A stretch of 64,000 nt of DNA from assembly GCF_036884845.1 (NCBI RefSeq), contig NZ_CP145732.1:868001-932000 (forward strand), written 5' to 3'. The notes beneath the pieces were generated by a model, which worked only from the letters and a program-made list of their open reading frames with translations, was not told the origin of the DNA and did not search any database. Numbering within the stretch: the first letter of the stretch is position 1; the number at the start of each line of letters is the position of its first letter. The stretch comes from Pseudomonas sp. MAG733B. Its GTDB lineage: Bacteria; Pseudomonadota; Gammaproteobacteria; Pseudomonadales; Pseudomonadaceae. Shown in pieces: positions 40,849-49,762 of this stretch. The position numbers and the translations under genes are program-made.

Positions 40849-41556
40849 TTAGAAGAGTCGAGCCAACAGCGCGGTAACGGCGGTTTCGACGCGCAGGATG
40901 CGCTCGCCAAGCTGCACCGGTTGCAGGCCGGATTTGCCGAGCAAATCGATTTCGTAAGGAATCCAGCCACCCTCGGGGCCGATCGCCAGGGTCACCGGTT
41001 CGCTCAGCGCGCGGGGGCAGGGCGCGTAATTGCCCGGATGGCCAACGAGACCGAGGGTGCCCTCAGTGATGGCAGGCAGGCGATCTTCGACGAAGGGCTT
41101 GAAGCGCTTCTCGATCACCACTTCCGGCAGCACGCTGTCCCGGGCCTGTTCGAGACCGAGGATCAGTTGCTCGCGAATGGCTTCCGGCTCAAGGAACGGG
41201 GTTTGCCAGAAGCTCTTCTCGACGCGATAGCTGTTCACCAGCACGACGCGCGGCACACCCATGGCCGCCACGGTCTGGAACACCCTGCGGAGCATTTTGG
41301 GCCGTGGCAGGGCTAGCACCAGGGTCAGTGGCAGCTTGGCTGGCGGTGGTTGATCGAGGGTGACGCGCAACTCGGCTTCAGCGGCGTCCAGGCGCAGCAC
41401 CTCGGCCGCGCCCATCAACCCGCCAATCCGGCCGACGCGCATGCTGTCGCCGACTTCACAGCGGTGGACTTCCTGCATGTGCGTCAACCGGCGATCACGC
41501 AGGATTACCCGGTCGGCCGCAATGAAATCGGCCTCTTCGAGGAGCAGCAGGTTCAC
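40849..41556 (-). CDS. rsmE: 16S rRNA (uracil1498-N3)-methyltransferase
   Basis: SPOUT methyltransferase (235 aa) methylating U1498 of 16S rRNA. After an N-terminal PUA-like part ([19 protein letters not shown]), the knotted domain carries [28 protein letters not shown] and [17 protein letters not shown], the usual cofactor-binding set. Its start overlaps the tatC stop by 4 bases, so it is the tail of the tat operon. Confidence 0.95.
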   Translation of the reverse strand: MNLLLLEEADFIAADRVILRDRRLTHMQEVHRCEVGDSMRVGRIGGLMGAAEVLRLDAAEAELRVTLDQPPPAKLPLTLVLALPRPKMLRRVFQTVAAMGVPRVVLVNSYRVEKSFWQTPFLEPEAIREQLILGLEQARDSVLPEVVIEKRFKPFVEDRLPAITEGTLGLVGHPGNYAPCPRALSEPVTLAIGPEGGWIPYEIDLLGKSGLQPVQLGERILRVETAVTALLARLF

Positions 41557-42347
41557 GCTTGGGTCGCTGGCGGCTGGTCGTTGTGATCGTCAGCCGGTTG
41601 GTCGTCCGGGTGCTCGCCACGTTTGCTGATCAGGCTGCCGAACAGGATGCCGATTTCGAACAGTAACCACATCGGCACGGCCAGCAGGGTCTGCGAGAAG
41701 ATGTCCGGCGGGGTCAGGATCATGCCGACCACGAAGCAGCCGATGATCACGTACGGGCGGATTTTCTTCAGGTATTTGACGTCGACCACGCCGATCCACA
41801 CTAGCAGTACCACGGCCACCGGAATCTCGAACGCTACGCCGAAGGCGAAAAACAGCGTCATGACGAAATCGAGGTAGCTGGTGATGTCGGTCATCATTTC
41901 CACACCGGCCGGGGTGGCGGCGGCGAAGAACTTGAAGATCAGCGGGAACACCAGGAAATAGGCGAACGCCATGCCCGCGTAAAACAGCACGATGCTAGAG
42001 CACAGCAAAGGCACTGCGATGCGCTTTTCATGCTTGTACAGGCCAGGCGCGATGAAACCCCAGATCTGATGCAGGATCACCGGGATCGCCAGGAACAGCG
42101 AGACCATCATCGTCAGCTTCAACGGCGTCAGGAACGGCGACGAAACGTCGGTGGCGATCATCGTCGCCCCGGCCGGCAGGTACGCGCGCAACGGCGTCGA
42201 GACGAAGGTGTAGATCTGCTGGGTGAAAGCGAACAACCCGGCAAAAATGATGAAGATCGCCGCTACGCAGCGCAGCAGTCGGGTACGCAACTCGGTGAGG
42301 TGCGAAACCAGCGGCATGTGCTGGTCGTTTTCAGGGAGATCGCTCAT
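41553..42347 (-). CDS. tatC: Sec-independent translocase subunit TatC
   Basis: Six-helix inner-membrane receptor (264 aa) for twin-arginine signal peptides. [11 protein letters not shown] at the N-terminus is the signal-recognition stretch. [12 protein letters not shown] and FGVAFEIPV with its conserved Glu are further TatC marks. The C-terminal tail is extended and polar. Overlaps tatB by 4 bases. Confidence 0.97.
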   Translation of the reverse strand: MSDLPENDQHMPLVSHLTELRTRLLRCVAAIFIIFAGLFAFTQQIYTFVSTPLRAYLPAGATMIATDVSSPFLTPLKLTMMVSLFLAIPVILHQIWGFIAPGLYKHEKRIAVPLLCSSIVLFYAGMAFAYFLVFPLIFKFFAAATPAGVEMMTDITSYLDFVMTLFFAFGVAFEIPVAVVLLVWIGVVDVKYLKKIRPYVIIGCFVVGMILTPPDIFSQTLLAVPMWLLFEIGILFGSLISKRGEHPDDQPADDHNDQPPATQA

Positions 42348-42796
42348 GGGGCTCGCGCCGGCAAAGTGGTGTCATTGGGCGCTGGCGTGGTCGGCGCGGC
42401 GGCTGGAGCAACGGGTTCAACCGGAGTTGCTGCCACAACGGGCGCTGGCTCCGTAGCCGCTACGGCAGGTGCAGGTGTTGTTGCGACAGTAGCGGCAGGT
42501 GCATTAATCGTCTGCGCTCCCACATGCTCAACCGGCGTCGGCTCCTGCTGGATCGGCGTGAAGATCTTCCGCGCCTCCTGCTCAAGCGACAGGATGTGTT
42601 CGTTGTGCAGTTGCCGACGAATTTCGTCGGCACCGATTTCACGTTCAACTTCCTGTTTGATCGCGTTGAAGCTGCGCTTCAAACGCCCGACCCACAGGCC
42701 GGCGGTGCGCGCAGCGCCCGGCAAGCGCTCGGGGCCCAGCACCAGCAGGGCGACGAGGCCGACGAGCAGCAGTTCAGAGAAGCTGATACCAAACAT
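42344..42796 (-). CDS. tatB: Sec-independent translocase subunit TatB
   Basis: Membrane-anchored protein (150 aa) with the N-terminal [20 protein letters not shown] helix, the GPERLP hinge and an amphipathic helix ([14 protein letters not shown]). The last 70 residues are a low-complexity Pro/Ala/Val/Thr tail. With TatC it forms the substrate-binding complex. ATG is 10 bases after tatA stop. Confidence 0.95.
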   Translation of the reverse strand: MFGISFSELLLVGLVALLVLGPERLPGAARTAGLWVGRLKRSFNAIKQEVEREIGADEIRRQLHNEHILSLEQEARKIFTPIQQEPTPVEHVGAQTINAPAATVATTPAPAVAATEPAPVVAATPVEPVAPAAAPTTPAPNDTTLPARAP

Positions 42797-42806
42797 TAGT
42801 CAGTGC

Positions 42807-43079
42807 TCACACGTCTTTGCGGATCGGCTCTTCAACTTTCTGCGCCTGCACGTCGATGGTGTGCGGCTGGTTTACAGAGGCCTGCGGCTGGACCGGTGGC
42901 ACCGGTTGGGCCGGGGTCGCAGTCGGGTCGGCCGGTTTTTCGTCGTCGTTCATGGCTTTCTTGAAGCCCTTGATCGATTCGCCGACGTCGGTGCCAAGGT
43001 TTTTCAGTTTCTTGGTGCCGAATACCAGCACGACAACAACCAGGATGACGATCCAGTGTTTCCAGTCAAAAATGCCCAT
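42807..43079 (-). CDS. tatA: Sec-independent translocase subunit TatA
   Basis: Pore-forming Tat component (90 aa). [20 protein letters not shown] is the single helix, followed by [24 protein letters not shown], the TatA hinge and amphipathic helix, and a charged tail. It lies 25 bases after hisE, as in other pseudomonads. Confidence 0.96.
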   Translation of the reverse strand: MGIFDWKHWIVILVVVVLVFGTKKLKNLGTDVGESIKGFKKAMNDDEKPADPTATPAQPVPPVQPQASVNQPHTIDVQAQKVEEPIRKDV

Positions 43080-43104
43080 GTTGCTGCTCCTCTCTAATCG
43101 TTAT

Positions 43105-43437
43105 TCAGGCGGACGGGCGCGAGGCTTTCTCGGCGTGTCCGGACAGACCGAAACGACGGTCAAGTTCATCGAGTACAGCCTGTGGATGCTGCCCCAATTG
43201 GGCGAGCATGACCATGCTGTGGAACCACAAATCGGCGGTTTCGTAGATCACATCGCTGCAGTCACCGCTGACGGCGGCATCCTTGGCGGCAATGATGGTT
43301 TCGACCGACTCTTCGCCGACTTTTTCCAGAATCTTGTTCAAGCCCTTGTGGTAAAGGCTGGCGACATACGAGCTGTCGGCAGCGGCGCCTTTGCGCTCTT
43401 CCAGCACTGCGGCCAGGCGGGTCAGAGTGTCACTCAT
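43105..43437 (-). CDS. hisE: Phosphoribosyl-ATP pyrophosphatase
   Basis: Second enzyme of histidine synthesis (110 aa), hydrolysing phosphoribosyl-ATP to phosphoribosyl-AMP. The MazG-like helix core [20 protein letters not shown] has the metal-binding EExxE-type acidic residues. Encoded separately from hisI rather than fused as in enterics, and overlaps it by 8 bases. Confidence 0.96.
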   Translation of the reverse strand: MSDTLTRLAAVLEERKGAAADSSYVASLYHKGLNKILEKVGEESVETIIAAKDAAVSGDCSDVIYETADLWFHSMVMLAQLGQHPQAVLDELDRRFGLSGHAEKASRPSA

Positions 43438-43831
43438 GTTTGTGTCCTGCGGAATAGATGGCGTGCGGATCTTTCAGAACCGGGTCGACGGTTGCCCAGT
43501 CGCCGTTCTCATAGACGCGGTAGAAGCAGCTCTGGCGGCCGGTATGGCAGGCGATGTCGCCGATCTGCTCGACCATCAGGATGATCACGTCGGCATCGCA
43601 GTCCAGGCGCATCTCATGCAGGGTTTGCACGTGGCCGGACTCTTCGCCCTTGCGCCACAGCTTGCCACGGGAGCGGGACCAGTAGATCGCGCGATTCTCG
43701 GCAGCGGTCAGTTCCAGCGCTTCACGGTTCATCCAGGCCATCATCAGGACGCGCCCGGTCTTGTGATCCTGGGCAATCGCCGGCACCAGGCCGTCGGCAT
43801 CCCACTTGATCTCGTCCAGCCAGTTTTTCAT
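43430..43831 (-). CDS. hisI: Phosphoribosyl-AMP cyclohydrolase
   Basis: Zinc enzyme (133 aa) opening the purine ring of phosphoribosyl-AMP in histidine synthesis. [37 protein letters not shown] and [11 protein letters not shown] carry the metal Asp and Cys ligands. Met 43831 ([11 protein letters not shown]) is the family start rather than the open codon at 43855. A repeat-rich stretch separates it from the ubi genes. Confidence 0.96.
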   Translation of the reverse strand: MKNWLDEIKWDADGLVPAIAQDHKTGRVLMMAWMNREALELTAAENRAIYWSRSRGKLWRKGEESGHVQTLHEMRLDCDADVIILMVEQIGDIACHTGRQSCFYRVYENGDWATVDPVLKDPHAIYSAGHKHE

Positions 43832-43856
43832 CTTCAGTTCCTGAAGCAGCCCCAAG

Positions 43857-43989
43857 CATAAGCTTCAAGCCGCAAGTGAAAGCCAGTGCGCTTCGATCCT
43901 TCGTATTGTGCAACGCATATCTACAGGCGTGAATTAAACATGAGTGCTATGAACATCGCTTGAAGCTTGAAGCTTATAACTTGCAGCTG
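43857..43989. repeat. AAGCTTCAAG-type inverted repeat upstream of hisI
   Basis: ATAAGCTTCAAG (43858-43869) is matched by CTTGAAGCTTAT (43967-43978), the latter preceded by an extra GCTTGAAG copy and followed by AACTTGCAGCTG, which resembles the inverse of AAGCCGCAAGT. About 97 bases lie between. It differs from the REPIN families and occupies the gap between ubiB and hisI, where the hisI promoter must also lie. Confidence 0.7.
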
Positions 43990-43996
43990 ATTGATG

Positions 43997-45601
43997 CTAT
44001 CGACGAACGACCAGATACAAACCGACGGCCATCATGATGCCCGCTGGCCAATAGGCCAACTGATTCAGCGGCCCACCCGCGGCGAGGATCGCGCCACCGG
44101 CCAGATGTGCCGTTCCGAGCAGGCGCAGGAACCAGTCGTCACGGCGTCGGTGCCACGGTGGCGGCGGGTCGTAGGCGTGGGGCTGGGACATGCGTTCGAG
44201 CAGGTCGCGGGCCATGTTGGCCAGGTGCGGGAGCTGTTCGAACTGGCTCTGCACGTTGCCGATCAAGGCTTTCGGGCTGACGCGATCGCGCATCCAGCGC
44301 TCAAGGAACGGCTGAGCGGTGTTCCACAAGTCGAGGTCCGGGTACAGCTGACGGCCCAGGCCTTCGATGTTCAGCAGGGTTTTCTGCAACAGAACCAGCT
44401 GCGGCTGTACTTCCATGTTGAAGCGGCGCGCGGTCTGGAACAGGCGCATCAACACCTGGCCAAATGAAATGTCTTTTAACGGTTTTTCGAAGATCGGCTC
44501 GCATACGGTACGAATCGCCGCTTCGAATTCGTTGAGCTTGGTTTCCGCCGGCACCCAGCCCGAATCGATATGCAGTTGCGCCACACGACGGTAATCACGC
44601 TTGAAGAACGCGAAGAGGTTACGCGCCAGGTAATCCTGGTCTTCCGGGGTCAGGCTGCCGACAATGCCGCAGTCGATCGCAATATACTGCGGGCTCCACG
44701 GATTCACGGTGCTGACGAAGATATTGCCGGGGTGCATGTCGGCGTGGAAAAAGCTGTCGCGGAACACCTGGGTGAAGAAAATCTCCACGCCGCGTTCGGC
44801 GAGCATTTTCATGTCGGTGCGCTGGTCGGCCAGGGTCGCGAGATCGGTGACCTGGATGCCGTAGATGCGCTCCATCACCAGCACTTTCGGCCGGCACCAA
44901 TCCCAATAGACTTGCGGCACATACAGCAGCGGCGAGCCTTCGAAATTGCGCTTCAACTGGCTGGCGTTGGCCGCCTCGCGCAGCAGGTCGAGTTCGTCGT
45001 AGATGGTCTTTTCGTAGTCGCTGACCACGTCCACCGGGTGCAGCAGACGTGCATCGGCCGAGAGTTTTTCGGCGGCGCGGGCGAGGATGAACAGCCACGC
45101 CAGGTCCTGGGCGATGATCGGCTTGAGACCCGGACGAATCACTTTGACGACGACTTCTTCACCGGTTTTCAACTGCGCGGCGTGCACTTGCGCCACCGAG
45201 GCCGAGGCCAGCGGTTCGACGTCGAAACGGCTGAACACTTCGCTGATTTTCTTGCCGAGCTGTTCTTCGATCAGCTTGACCGACACTTGCGAATCGAACG
45301 GCGGCACGCGGTCCTGCAACCTCATCAGCTCATCGGCGATGTCTTCCGGCAGCAAATCGCGGCGAGTGGACAGGATCTGCCCGAACTTGATGAAAATCGG
45401 CCCGAGGTCCTGCAACGCCAGGCGCAATCGTGCGCCACGGCTCAGATCGAGGGTCTTGCGCGGAAACCAGCGCCACGGCAAGGCATAGCGCAGCGCCCGC
45501 AAGAACCAGGGCAGCGGCAGGGCGAACAGCAGGTCATCGAGGCGGTAGCGGATCACGACGCGCTGGATGCGCAACAGACGGCGGACGGCAAGCAGCTTCA
45601 T
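43997..45601 (-). CDS. ubiB: Ubiquinone biosynthesis accessory kinase-like protein UbiB
   Basis: ABC1/ADCK-type atypical kinase/ATPase (534 aa) required for ubiquinone synthesis, thought to help extract lipid intermediates from the membrane. [16 protein letters not shown] carries the KxGQ motif, ASVAQVHAA the Ala-rich nucleotide loop, [10 protein letters not shown] the catalytic loop, and AIDCGIVG the metal Asp. Two C-terminal hydrophobic helices anchor it. Overlaps ubiJ by 4 bases. Confidence 0.97.
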   Translation of the reverse strand: MKLLAVRRLLRIQRVVIRYRLDDLLFALPLPWFLRALRYALPWRWFPRKTLDLSRGARLRLALQDLGPIFIKFGQILSTRRDLLPEDIADELMRLQDRVPPFDSQVSVKLIEEQLGKKISEVFSRFDVEPLASASVAQVHAAQLKTGEEVVVKVIRPGLKPIIAQDLAWLFILARAAEKLSADARLLHPVDVVSDYEKTIYDELDLLREAANASQLKRNFEGSPLLYVPQVYWDWCRPKVLVMERIYGIQVTDLATLADQRTDMKMLAERGVEIFFTQVFRDSFFHADMHPGNIFVSTVNPWSPQYIAIDCGIVGSLTPEDQDYLARNLFAFFKRDYRRVAQLHIDSGWVPAETKLNEFEAAIRTVCEPIFEKPLKDISFGQVLMRLFQTARRFNMEVQPQLVLLQKTLLNIEGLGRQLYPDLDLWNTAQPFLERWMRDRVSPKALIGNVQSQFEQLPHLANMARDLLERMSQPHAYDPPPPWHRRRDDWFLRLLGTAHLAGGAILAAGGPLNQLAYWPAGIMMAVGLYLVVRR

Positions 45602-46221
45602 GCGTTATCGCTTGGGTCGAGGGATCGGGAAAGGCGCTCGAAACGCGCCTCGAGACGTTCCAGATCGAGTTTGATCTGGTCCAGTTCACTGAATCGGGCT
45701 TCGGCTTCGCGTTGACCGACGAGGGTGCGCGATTCTTCGGCCAGGTATTCGCCCAGGTTCTGGCCCAGGCTGGCAAATCCTTGCTGATACCAGCGGGCGC
45801 GGCTGCGCAGGTGACCGCCGACCAATTGCGTGGCAACGGGGCCGAGCCAGCGCGAGAGCTCGTACTCCCAGTCCAGTTCGAGGTCCTGAAGGATCGCCGC
45901 CAGTTCCAGCAGCACGCCGCTGTCGCCATCGAGTTCGACTTCAGGGCCATGCAGAACGGAAGTCTTGTCCTTGCTCATCGCCAGTTTCAACAGGCTCGAG
46001 GCCGGTGCACGCAAGGTGCAATCGGCGCCGGTTTCCCACTGGGAGGCGAGCATCAGGCCTTCATCGCTGGGCAGGATGAACAGTTGCAGCGCCGGGCTGC
46101 GGCAGTCGACGGCGATCACTCTGCCGCTCAAATGCGCGAGCCGGGGCAGCGCCGTGCTGTCGAGGCGCAGCACCCGGTTCAGGCCGAGTTCAACGCTGGC
46201 GAGCAGGCCGGCGAGCAGCAT
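45598..46221 (-). CDS. ubiJ: Ubiquinone biosynthesis accessory factor UbiJ
   Basis: SCP2-domain lipid-binding protein (207 aa) that organises the soluble Ubi complex. The first 120 residues have the SCP2-like pattern ([28 protein letters not shown]), followed by a helical C-terminal part with coiled-coil character ([18 protein letters not shown]). Placement between ubiE and ubiB settles the call. Its ATG overlaps the ubiE stop by one base (TGATG). Confidence 0.93.
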   Translation of the reverse strand: MLLAGLLASVELGLNRVLRLDSTALPRLAHLSGRVIAVDCRSPALQLFILPSDEGLMLASQWETGADCTLRAPASSLLKLAMSKDKTSVLHGPEVELDGDSGVLLELAAILQDLELDWEYELSRWLGPVATQLVGGHLRSRARWYQQGFASLGQNLGEYLAEESRTLVGQREAEARFSELDQIKLDLERLEARFERLSRSLDPSDNA

Positions 46222-46991
46222 CAGGGCTTGATGCCGCGGTGCAGGGCAACGATGCCTGCGGTCATGTTGTGATAGGTCACGCGGTCAAAACCGGCCTCGA
46301 CCATCATCGACTTCAGGGTTTCCTGATTCGGGTGCATGCGGATCGATTCGGCCAGGTAGCGATAGCTTTCCGAGTCGTTGGTGATCAGCTTGCCCATCAG
46401 CGGCATGAAGGCGAACGAGTAGGCGTCGTAGGCCTTGGACATCAGCGCGTTGGTCGGCTTGGAGAATTCCAGCACCAGCAGACGGCCACCGGGCTTGAGC
46501 ACGCGCAGCATGGAACGCAGGGCGTCTTCCTTGTGCGTCACGTTGCGCAGGCCGAACGCGATGGTCACGCAGTCGAAATGGTTGTCCGGGAACGGCAGCT
46601 TTTCCGCATCCGCCTGGACGAATTCGACGTTGCCGGCGACACCCAGGTCCAGCAGGCGGTCACGACCGACCTTGAGCATGGATTCGTTGATGTCGGCCAG
46701 CACGACCTGGCCGGTCGGGCCAACGAGGTGCGAGAATTTTTTGGTCAGGTCGCCGGTGCCGCCTGCGATGTCGAGCACGCGGTTGCCAGTGCGTACACCC
46801 GACAGTTCGATCGCGAAACGCTTCCACAGACGGTGCATGCCGCCCGACAGGAGGTCGTTCATCAAGTCGTACTTGGCGGCTACCGAGTGGAAAACCTCGG
46901 CGACTTTTTCCGCTTTCTGGCTTTCCGGAACGTTTTTGAAGCCGAAGTGAGTGGTGGGTTCGGCATCGCTGCCTTTGCGCTGATCAGTCAT
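46221..46991 (-). CDS. ubiE: Demethylmenaquinone/2-methoxy-6-polyprenyl-benzoquinol methyltransferase
   Basis: SAM-dependent C-methyltransferase (256 aa) of ubiquinone synthesis. [19 protein letters not shown], the SAM loop [26 protein letters not shown] and LEFSKP are UbiE hallmarks. An open frame continues to 47054, but Met 46991 ([11 protein letters not shown]) matches the family and leaves room for a promoter shared with the divergent PHA-associated gene. First gene of ubiE-ubiJ-ubiB. Confidence 0.97.
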   Translation of the reverse strand: MTDQRKGSDAEPTTHFGFKNVPESQKAEKVAEVFHSVAAKYDLMNDLLSGGMHRLWKRFAIELSGVRTGNRVLDIAGGTGDLTKKFSHLVGPTGQVVLADINESMLKVGRDRLLDLGVAGNVEFVQADAEKLPFPDNHFDCVTIAFGLRNVTHKEDALRSMLRVLKPGGRLLVLEFSKPTNALMSKAYDAYSFAFMPLMGKLITNDSESYRYLAESIRMHPNQETLKSMMVEAGFDRVTYHNMTAGIVALHRGIKP

Positions 46992-47158
46992 ATCGCTGTC
47001 ACCAAAAGAGAATGCGCGACATTCTAATCCCCAAGGGATGCTTTGTCTTGGCAAGGCTGAAGGTAAGATGGATCACCCTCGGGACGTTTTGCCGCAGTGG
47101 CGGTCAAGATTCACCGAACAAGCATTCATGGCTGTATTCAAAAAGCAGGAGTCAATCG

Positions 47159-47434
47159 ATGGCCCATATCAGTGTTGAGCGTGCCCACGGCCTGGGTAAG
47201 GAAGCGGCGCGGGAGAAGGCCGACAAGCTGGCGCAGAAACTTTCCGAGCAATATGGCCTGGAGCCGCAGTGGTCCGGCGACACCTTGAACCTCAAGCGTT
47301 CGGGTGTGAAAGGCGCCGTGCATGTCAGTGACGATTCGATCAAGGTCGACGTGGAGCTGGGCCTGATGATGTCGGCCATGAGCGGCATGATCAAAGCTGA
47401 AATCGAGAAGGCGCTGGATAAAGCGTTGGTGTGA
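47159..47434 (+). CDS. Polyhydroxyalkanoic-acid-system family small protein
   Basis: Small protein (91 aa) of the family named for its presence near pha genes. The fold is a compact alpha/beta unit: HISVERAHGLGKEAAREKAD, then GLEPQWSGDTLNLKRSGVKG and VDVELGLMMSAMSGMIKAEI. Function is not established; it lies between ubiE and phaI here. Met 47159 has AGGAG about 8 bases upstream and is preferred over earlier in-frame codons. Confidence 0.82.
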   Translation: MAHISVERAHGLGKEAAREKADKLAQKLSEQYGLEPQWSGDTLNLKRSGVKGAVHVSDDSIKVDVELGLMMSAMSGMIKAEIEKALDKALV

Positions 47435-47442
47435 TCCCGAAA

Positions 47443-47530
47443 AGATCGCAGCCTCGTTTCACTCGACAGCTCCTACAGGTGTACGCCGTCGTCCCTGTAG
47501 GAGCTGTCGAGTGGAACGAGGCTGCGATCT
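47443..47530. repeat. Long inverted repeat (AGATCGCAGCC family)
   Basis: Arms of 37 bases (47443-47479 and 47494-47530) with one mismatch begin AGATCGCAGCCTCGTTTCAC. Same family as 4996-5077 in outer sequence, but with a different middle. It ends about 125 bases upstream of phaI. Confidence 0.87.
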
Positions 47531-47654
47531 CTTCCAGGCACCACCGGTTTATGTCATTTGTTAGGGTGCCGTTTCTAATTTTTCTCCCTACTTTGTGCCA
47601 GTGCCCGACACTTTCGCGGGCAGTTCCTCAAACCTTCTGCGCGTGAGGTGGACC

Positions 47655-48077
47655 ATGGCCAAAGTGATTCTGAAGAAAAAAATCGACGCATCGACCAGTG
47701 CTCTGGGCGACGTCAAATCCTATGCCCGCAAAGTCTGGCTGGCAGGCCTGGGCGCCTACGCCAAGGTCGGGCAAGAGGGCAGCGAGTACTTTCAAGAGTT
47801 GGTAAAAGCTGGTCAAACTGTTGAAAAGAAAGGCAAAAAAGTAGTCGCTGAAAAACTCGAAGCGGCGAATGCCGAGATCGACGAAGCCAAGAACGAAGTG
47901 AGCACTTTCAAGGGCAAGGTCGAGCTTCAACTCGACAAGGTCGAGAAGGCGTTCGACACGCGTGTCGCAAGTGCCTTGAATCGTATCGGCATTCCGTCTA
48001 AACATGACGTTGAGACACTCTCTGCTAAGCTCGATGAGCTGACGGCATTGCTCGAACGTGTCGCGCGTAAATCTTAA
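47655..48077 (+). CDS. phaI: Phasin PhaI
   Basis: Granule-associated phasin (140 aa). The N-terminal amphipathic region ALGDVKSYARKVWLAGLGAY is the granule-binding stretch, followed by heptad-like helices (EKLEAANAEIDEAKNEV and LSAKLDELTALLERV). It coats polyhydroxyalkanoate granules and aids their stability. ATG 47655 is preceded by GAGG (GCGTGAGGTGGACC). It is 10 bases upstream of phaF, same operon, and PhaD is the expected regulator. Confidence 0.95.
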   Translation: MAKVILKKKIDASTSALGDVKSYARKVWLAGLGAYAKVGQEGSEYFQELVKAGQTVEKKGKKVVAEKLEAANAEIDEAKNEVSTFKGKVELQLDKVEKAFDTRVASALNRIGIPSKHDVETLSAKLDELTALLERVARKS

Positions 48078-48087
48078 GGAGAACGGG

Positions 48088-48972
48088 ATGGCTGTTAAAA
48101 AGAACACCGAGAAAGAAGGCAGCTCGTGGATCGGGAAGGTCGAAGACTACTCCCGGAAAATCTGGCTGGCTGGTTTAGGCGTGTACTCGAAGATCGACAC
48201 TGACGGCAGCAAACTCTTCGATGCATTGGTTAAGGACGGCGAGAAAGCCGAGAAGCTCACCAAGAGCGCCGTTGGCAAGAAAGTCGACGCCGCCAAGGAC
48301 TCCGCTTCTTCGGCCAAGTCGCGCATCAGCGGCGTGAAAGATCGCGCAATGGGCAAGTGGGATGAGCTCGAAGGCGCTTTCGACAAGCGTCTGAACAGCG
48401 CCATTTCGCGCCTGGGCGTACCGAGCCGCAATGAAGTAAAAGCATTGCACAGCAAGGTCGATACCCTGACCAAGCAAATCGAAAAACTGACCGGTGCCAA
48501 GGTTGCGCCTGTTGCGGCGAAAACCGCGGCGGCTAAACCTGCTGCCAAACCGGCCGCAAAAACTGCGGCTAAACCACTGGTAAAAGCGGCAGCCAAACCT
48601 GCTGCTAAACCAGCCGCCAAAACTGCCGCAGCGAAACCTGCTGCAGCCAAGGCAGCAGCTAAACCGGTTGCAGCTAAAGCCGCCGCCAAACCGGCAGCGA
48701 AGTCTGCTGCTAAGCCAGCCGCTAAACCTGCTACAAAAACCGCCGCAGCAAAACCTGCCGCCAAGCCAGCAGCAAAACCTGCTGCTGCGAAGAAGCCAGC
48801 GGTGAAAAAACCGGCCGCTCCAAAAGCCGCCGCGAAGCCAGCAGTGGCAGCTGCAAAGCCGGCAGCCCCGGCAGCAGCACCGGTGAGCGCATCGAACTCC
48901 GCGACCGCGCCGACCCCTGCTGTCACCCCGACTGTCGCGCCGGCTCCATCGACGCCAACCAGTCAGTCCTGA
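48088..48972 (+). CDS. phaF: Phasin/nucleoid-associated protein PhaF
   Basis: Two-domain protein (294 aa). Residues 1-140 are a phasin resembling PhaI (IWLAGLGVYSKIDTDGSKLFD and a coiled coil). Residues about 145-270 are histone H1-like repeats of AAKPAA/KPAAK type that bind DNA nonspecifically and tether granules to the nucleoid, aiding segregation. The tail is Ala/Pro/Thr-rich. RBS AAGGAG precedes the ATG. The repetitive region makes the length prone to variation between strains. Confidence 0.96.
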   Translation: MAVKKNTEKEGSSWIGKVEDYSRKIWLAGLGVYSKIDTDGSKLFDALVKDGEKAEKLTKSAVGKKVDAAKDSASSAKSRISGVKDRAMGKWDELEGAFDKRLNSAISRLGVPSRNEVKALHSKVDTLTKQIEKLTGAKVAPVAAKTAAAKPAAKPAAKTAAKPLVKAAAKPAAKPAAKTAAAKPAAAKAAAKPVAAKAAAKPAAKSAAKPAAKPATKTAAAKPAAKPAAKPAAAKKPAVKKPAAPKAAAKPAVAAAKPAAPAAAPVSASNSATAPTPAVTPTVAPAPSTPTSQS

Positions 48973-48988
48973 TTTTTCAGGGCTCAAG

Positions 48989-49025
48989 AAAACGCCCGGC
49001 CTGCCAAGGTCGGGCGTTTTTGTTT
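48989..49025 (+). terminator. Rho-independent terminator of phaIF
   Basis: AACGCCCGGCCT and AAGGTCGGGCGTT form a stem with a short GCC loop and a following T-rich tract, 18 bases after the phaF stop. Confidence 0.92.
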
Positions 49026-49044
49026 GTGCACGGTTTAATGCGTT

Positions 49045-49080
49045 CCCTGTAGGAGCCGAGCAAGCTCGGCTCCTACAGGG
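49045..49080. repeat. Perfect hairpin between phaF and phaD
   Basis: CCCTGTAGGAGCCGAG and its exact reverse complement flank a 4-base CAAG loop. It ends one base before the phaD stop, is a compact relative of the REP family, and may form the 3' end of the phaD transcript. Confidence 0.85.
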
Positions 49081-49081
49081 G

Positions 49082-49702
49082 TTACTCGTGATCTTCCAGA
49101 TACTGCATCGCCATCTGCTCGGTCGCAGCCTTGATCGGCGGCAACAGGTGCGGCGCCACCAGCATCATGATCTGGTACACCACCAGGCGCACCTCACCCT
49201 CACGGTCGAGAATCCGCTGATAGTCCAGCGAGAACAGCAGCGTCATGGTGATCTGCTCCACCAGTTGCCCCAGCGCTTGCGTATCGCTGACCAATAACCC
49301 CTGCGCCTGCAATCTCGCCAACAACGAGGCCAGTGTGCGCTTGAGGGCATTGAGCAGGTTGCGGATGCCCTTGGCCAGTTTCGGCAGGCGCCCTGCCAGG
49401 TTCGACAGGTCCTGGAACAGAAAGCGGTAGTGGGCCAGGCGTTCGACGATCAGGTGCAGGAACAGCCAGTAATCTTCAGGAGCCAGTTCGACGTCGGCGG
49501 GTGGATCGAGCAACGGGGCCAGCTCGGCCTGAAAGCGTTCGAACAACCCGAGTATCAGCGGTTCCTTGCCGTGGAAGTGGTAGTAGAGGTTGCCCGGGCT
49601 GATCCCCATTTCGTTGGCAACTTCCATGGTGGAGACGTTCGGTTCGCCCTTCTGATTGAACAACTGCAGGGCACATTCGAGGATGCGGTCGCGGGTTTTC
49701 AT
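49082..49702 (-). CDS. phaD: TetR-family regulator PhaD
   Basis: TetR-like protein (206 aa) known in P. putida as a carbon-source-responsive activator of pha genes. The helix-turn-helix is in the first 50 residues (RILECALQLFNQKGEPNVST then EMGISPGNLYYHFHGKEPLI). The rest is an all-helical ligand domain. It lies 60 bases after phaC2 in the usual phaC1ZC2D order. Confidence 0.94.
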   Translation of the reverse strand: MKTRDRILECALQLFNQKGEPNVSTMEVANEMGISPGNLYYHFHGKEPLILGLFERFQAELAPLLDPPADVELAPEDYWLFLHLIVERLAHYRFLFQDLSNLAGRLPKLAKGIRNLLNALKRTLASLLARLQAQGLLVSDTQALGQLVEQITMTLLFSLDYQRILDREGEVRLVVYQIMMLVAPHLLPPIKAATEQMAMQYLEDHE

Positions 49703-49762
49703 CCAGTCTTCTTAGTGATCGAGTCATGCCACGGCCGGCAGCGGCCGTGGGTCGTTTGAGCG

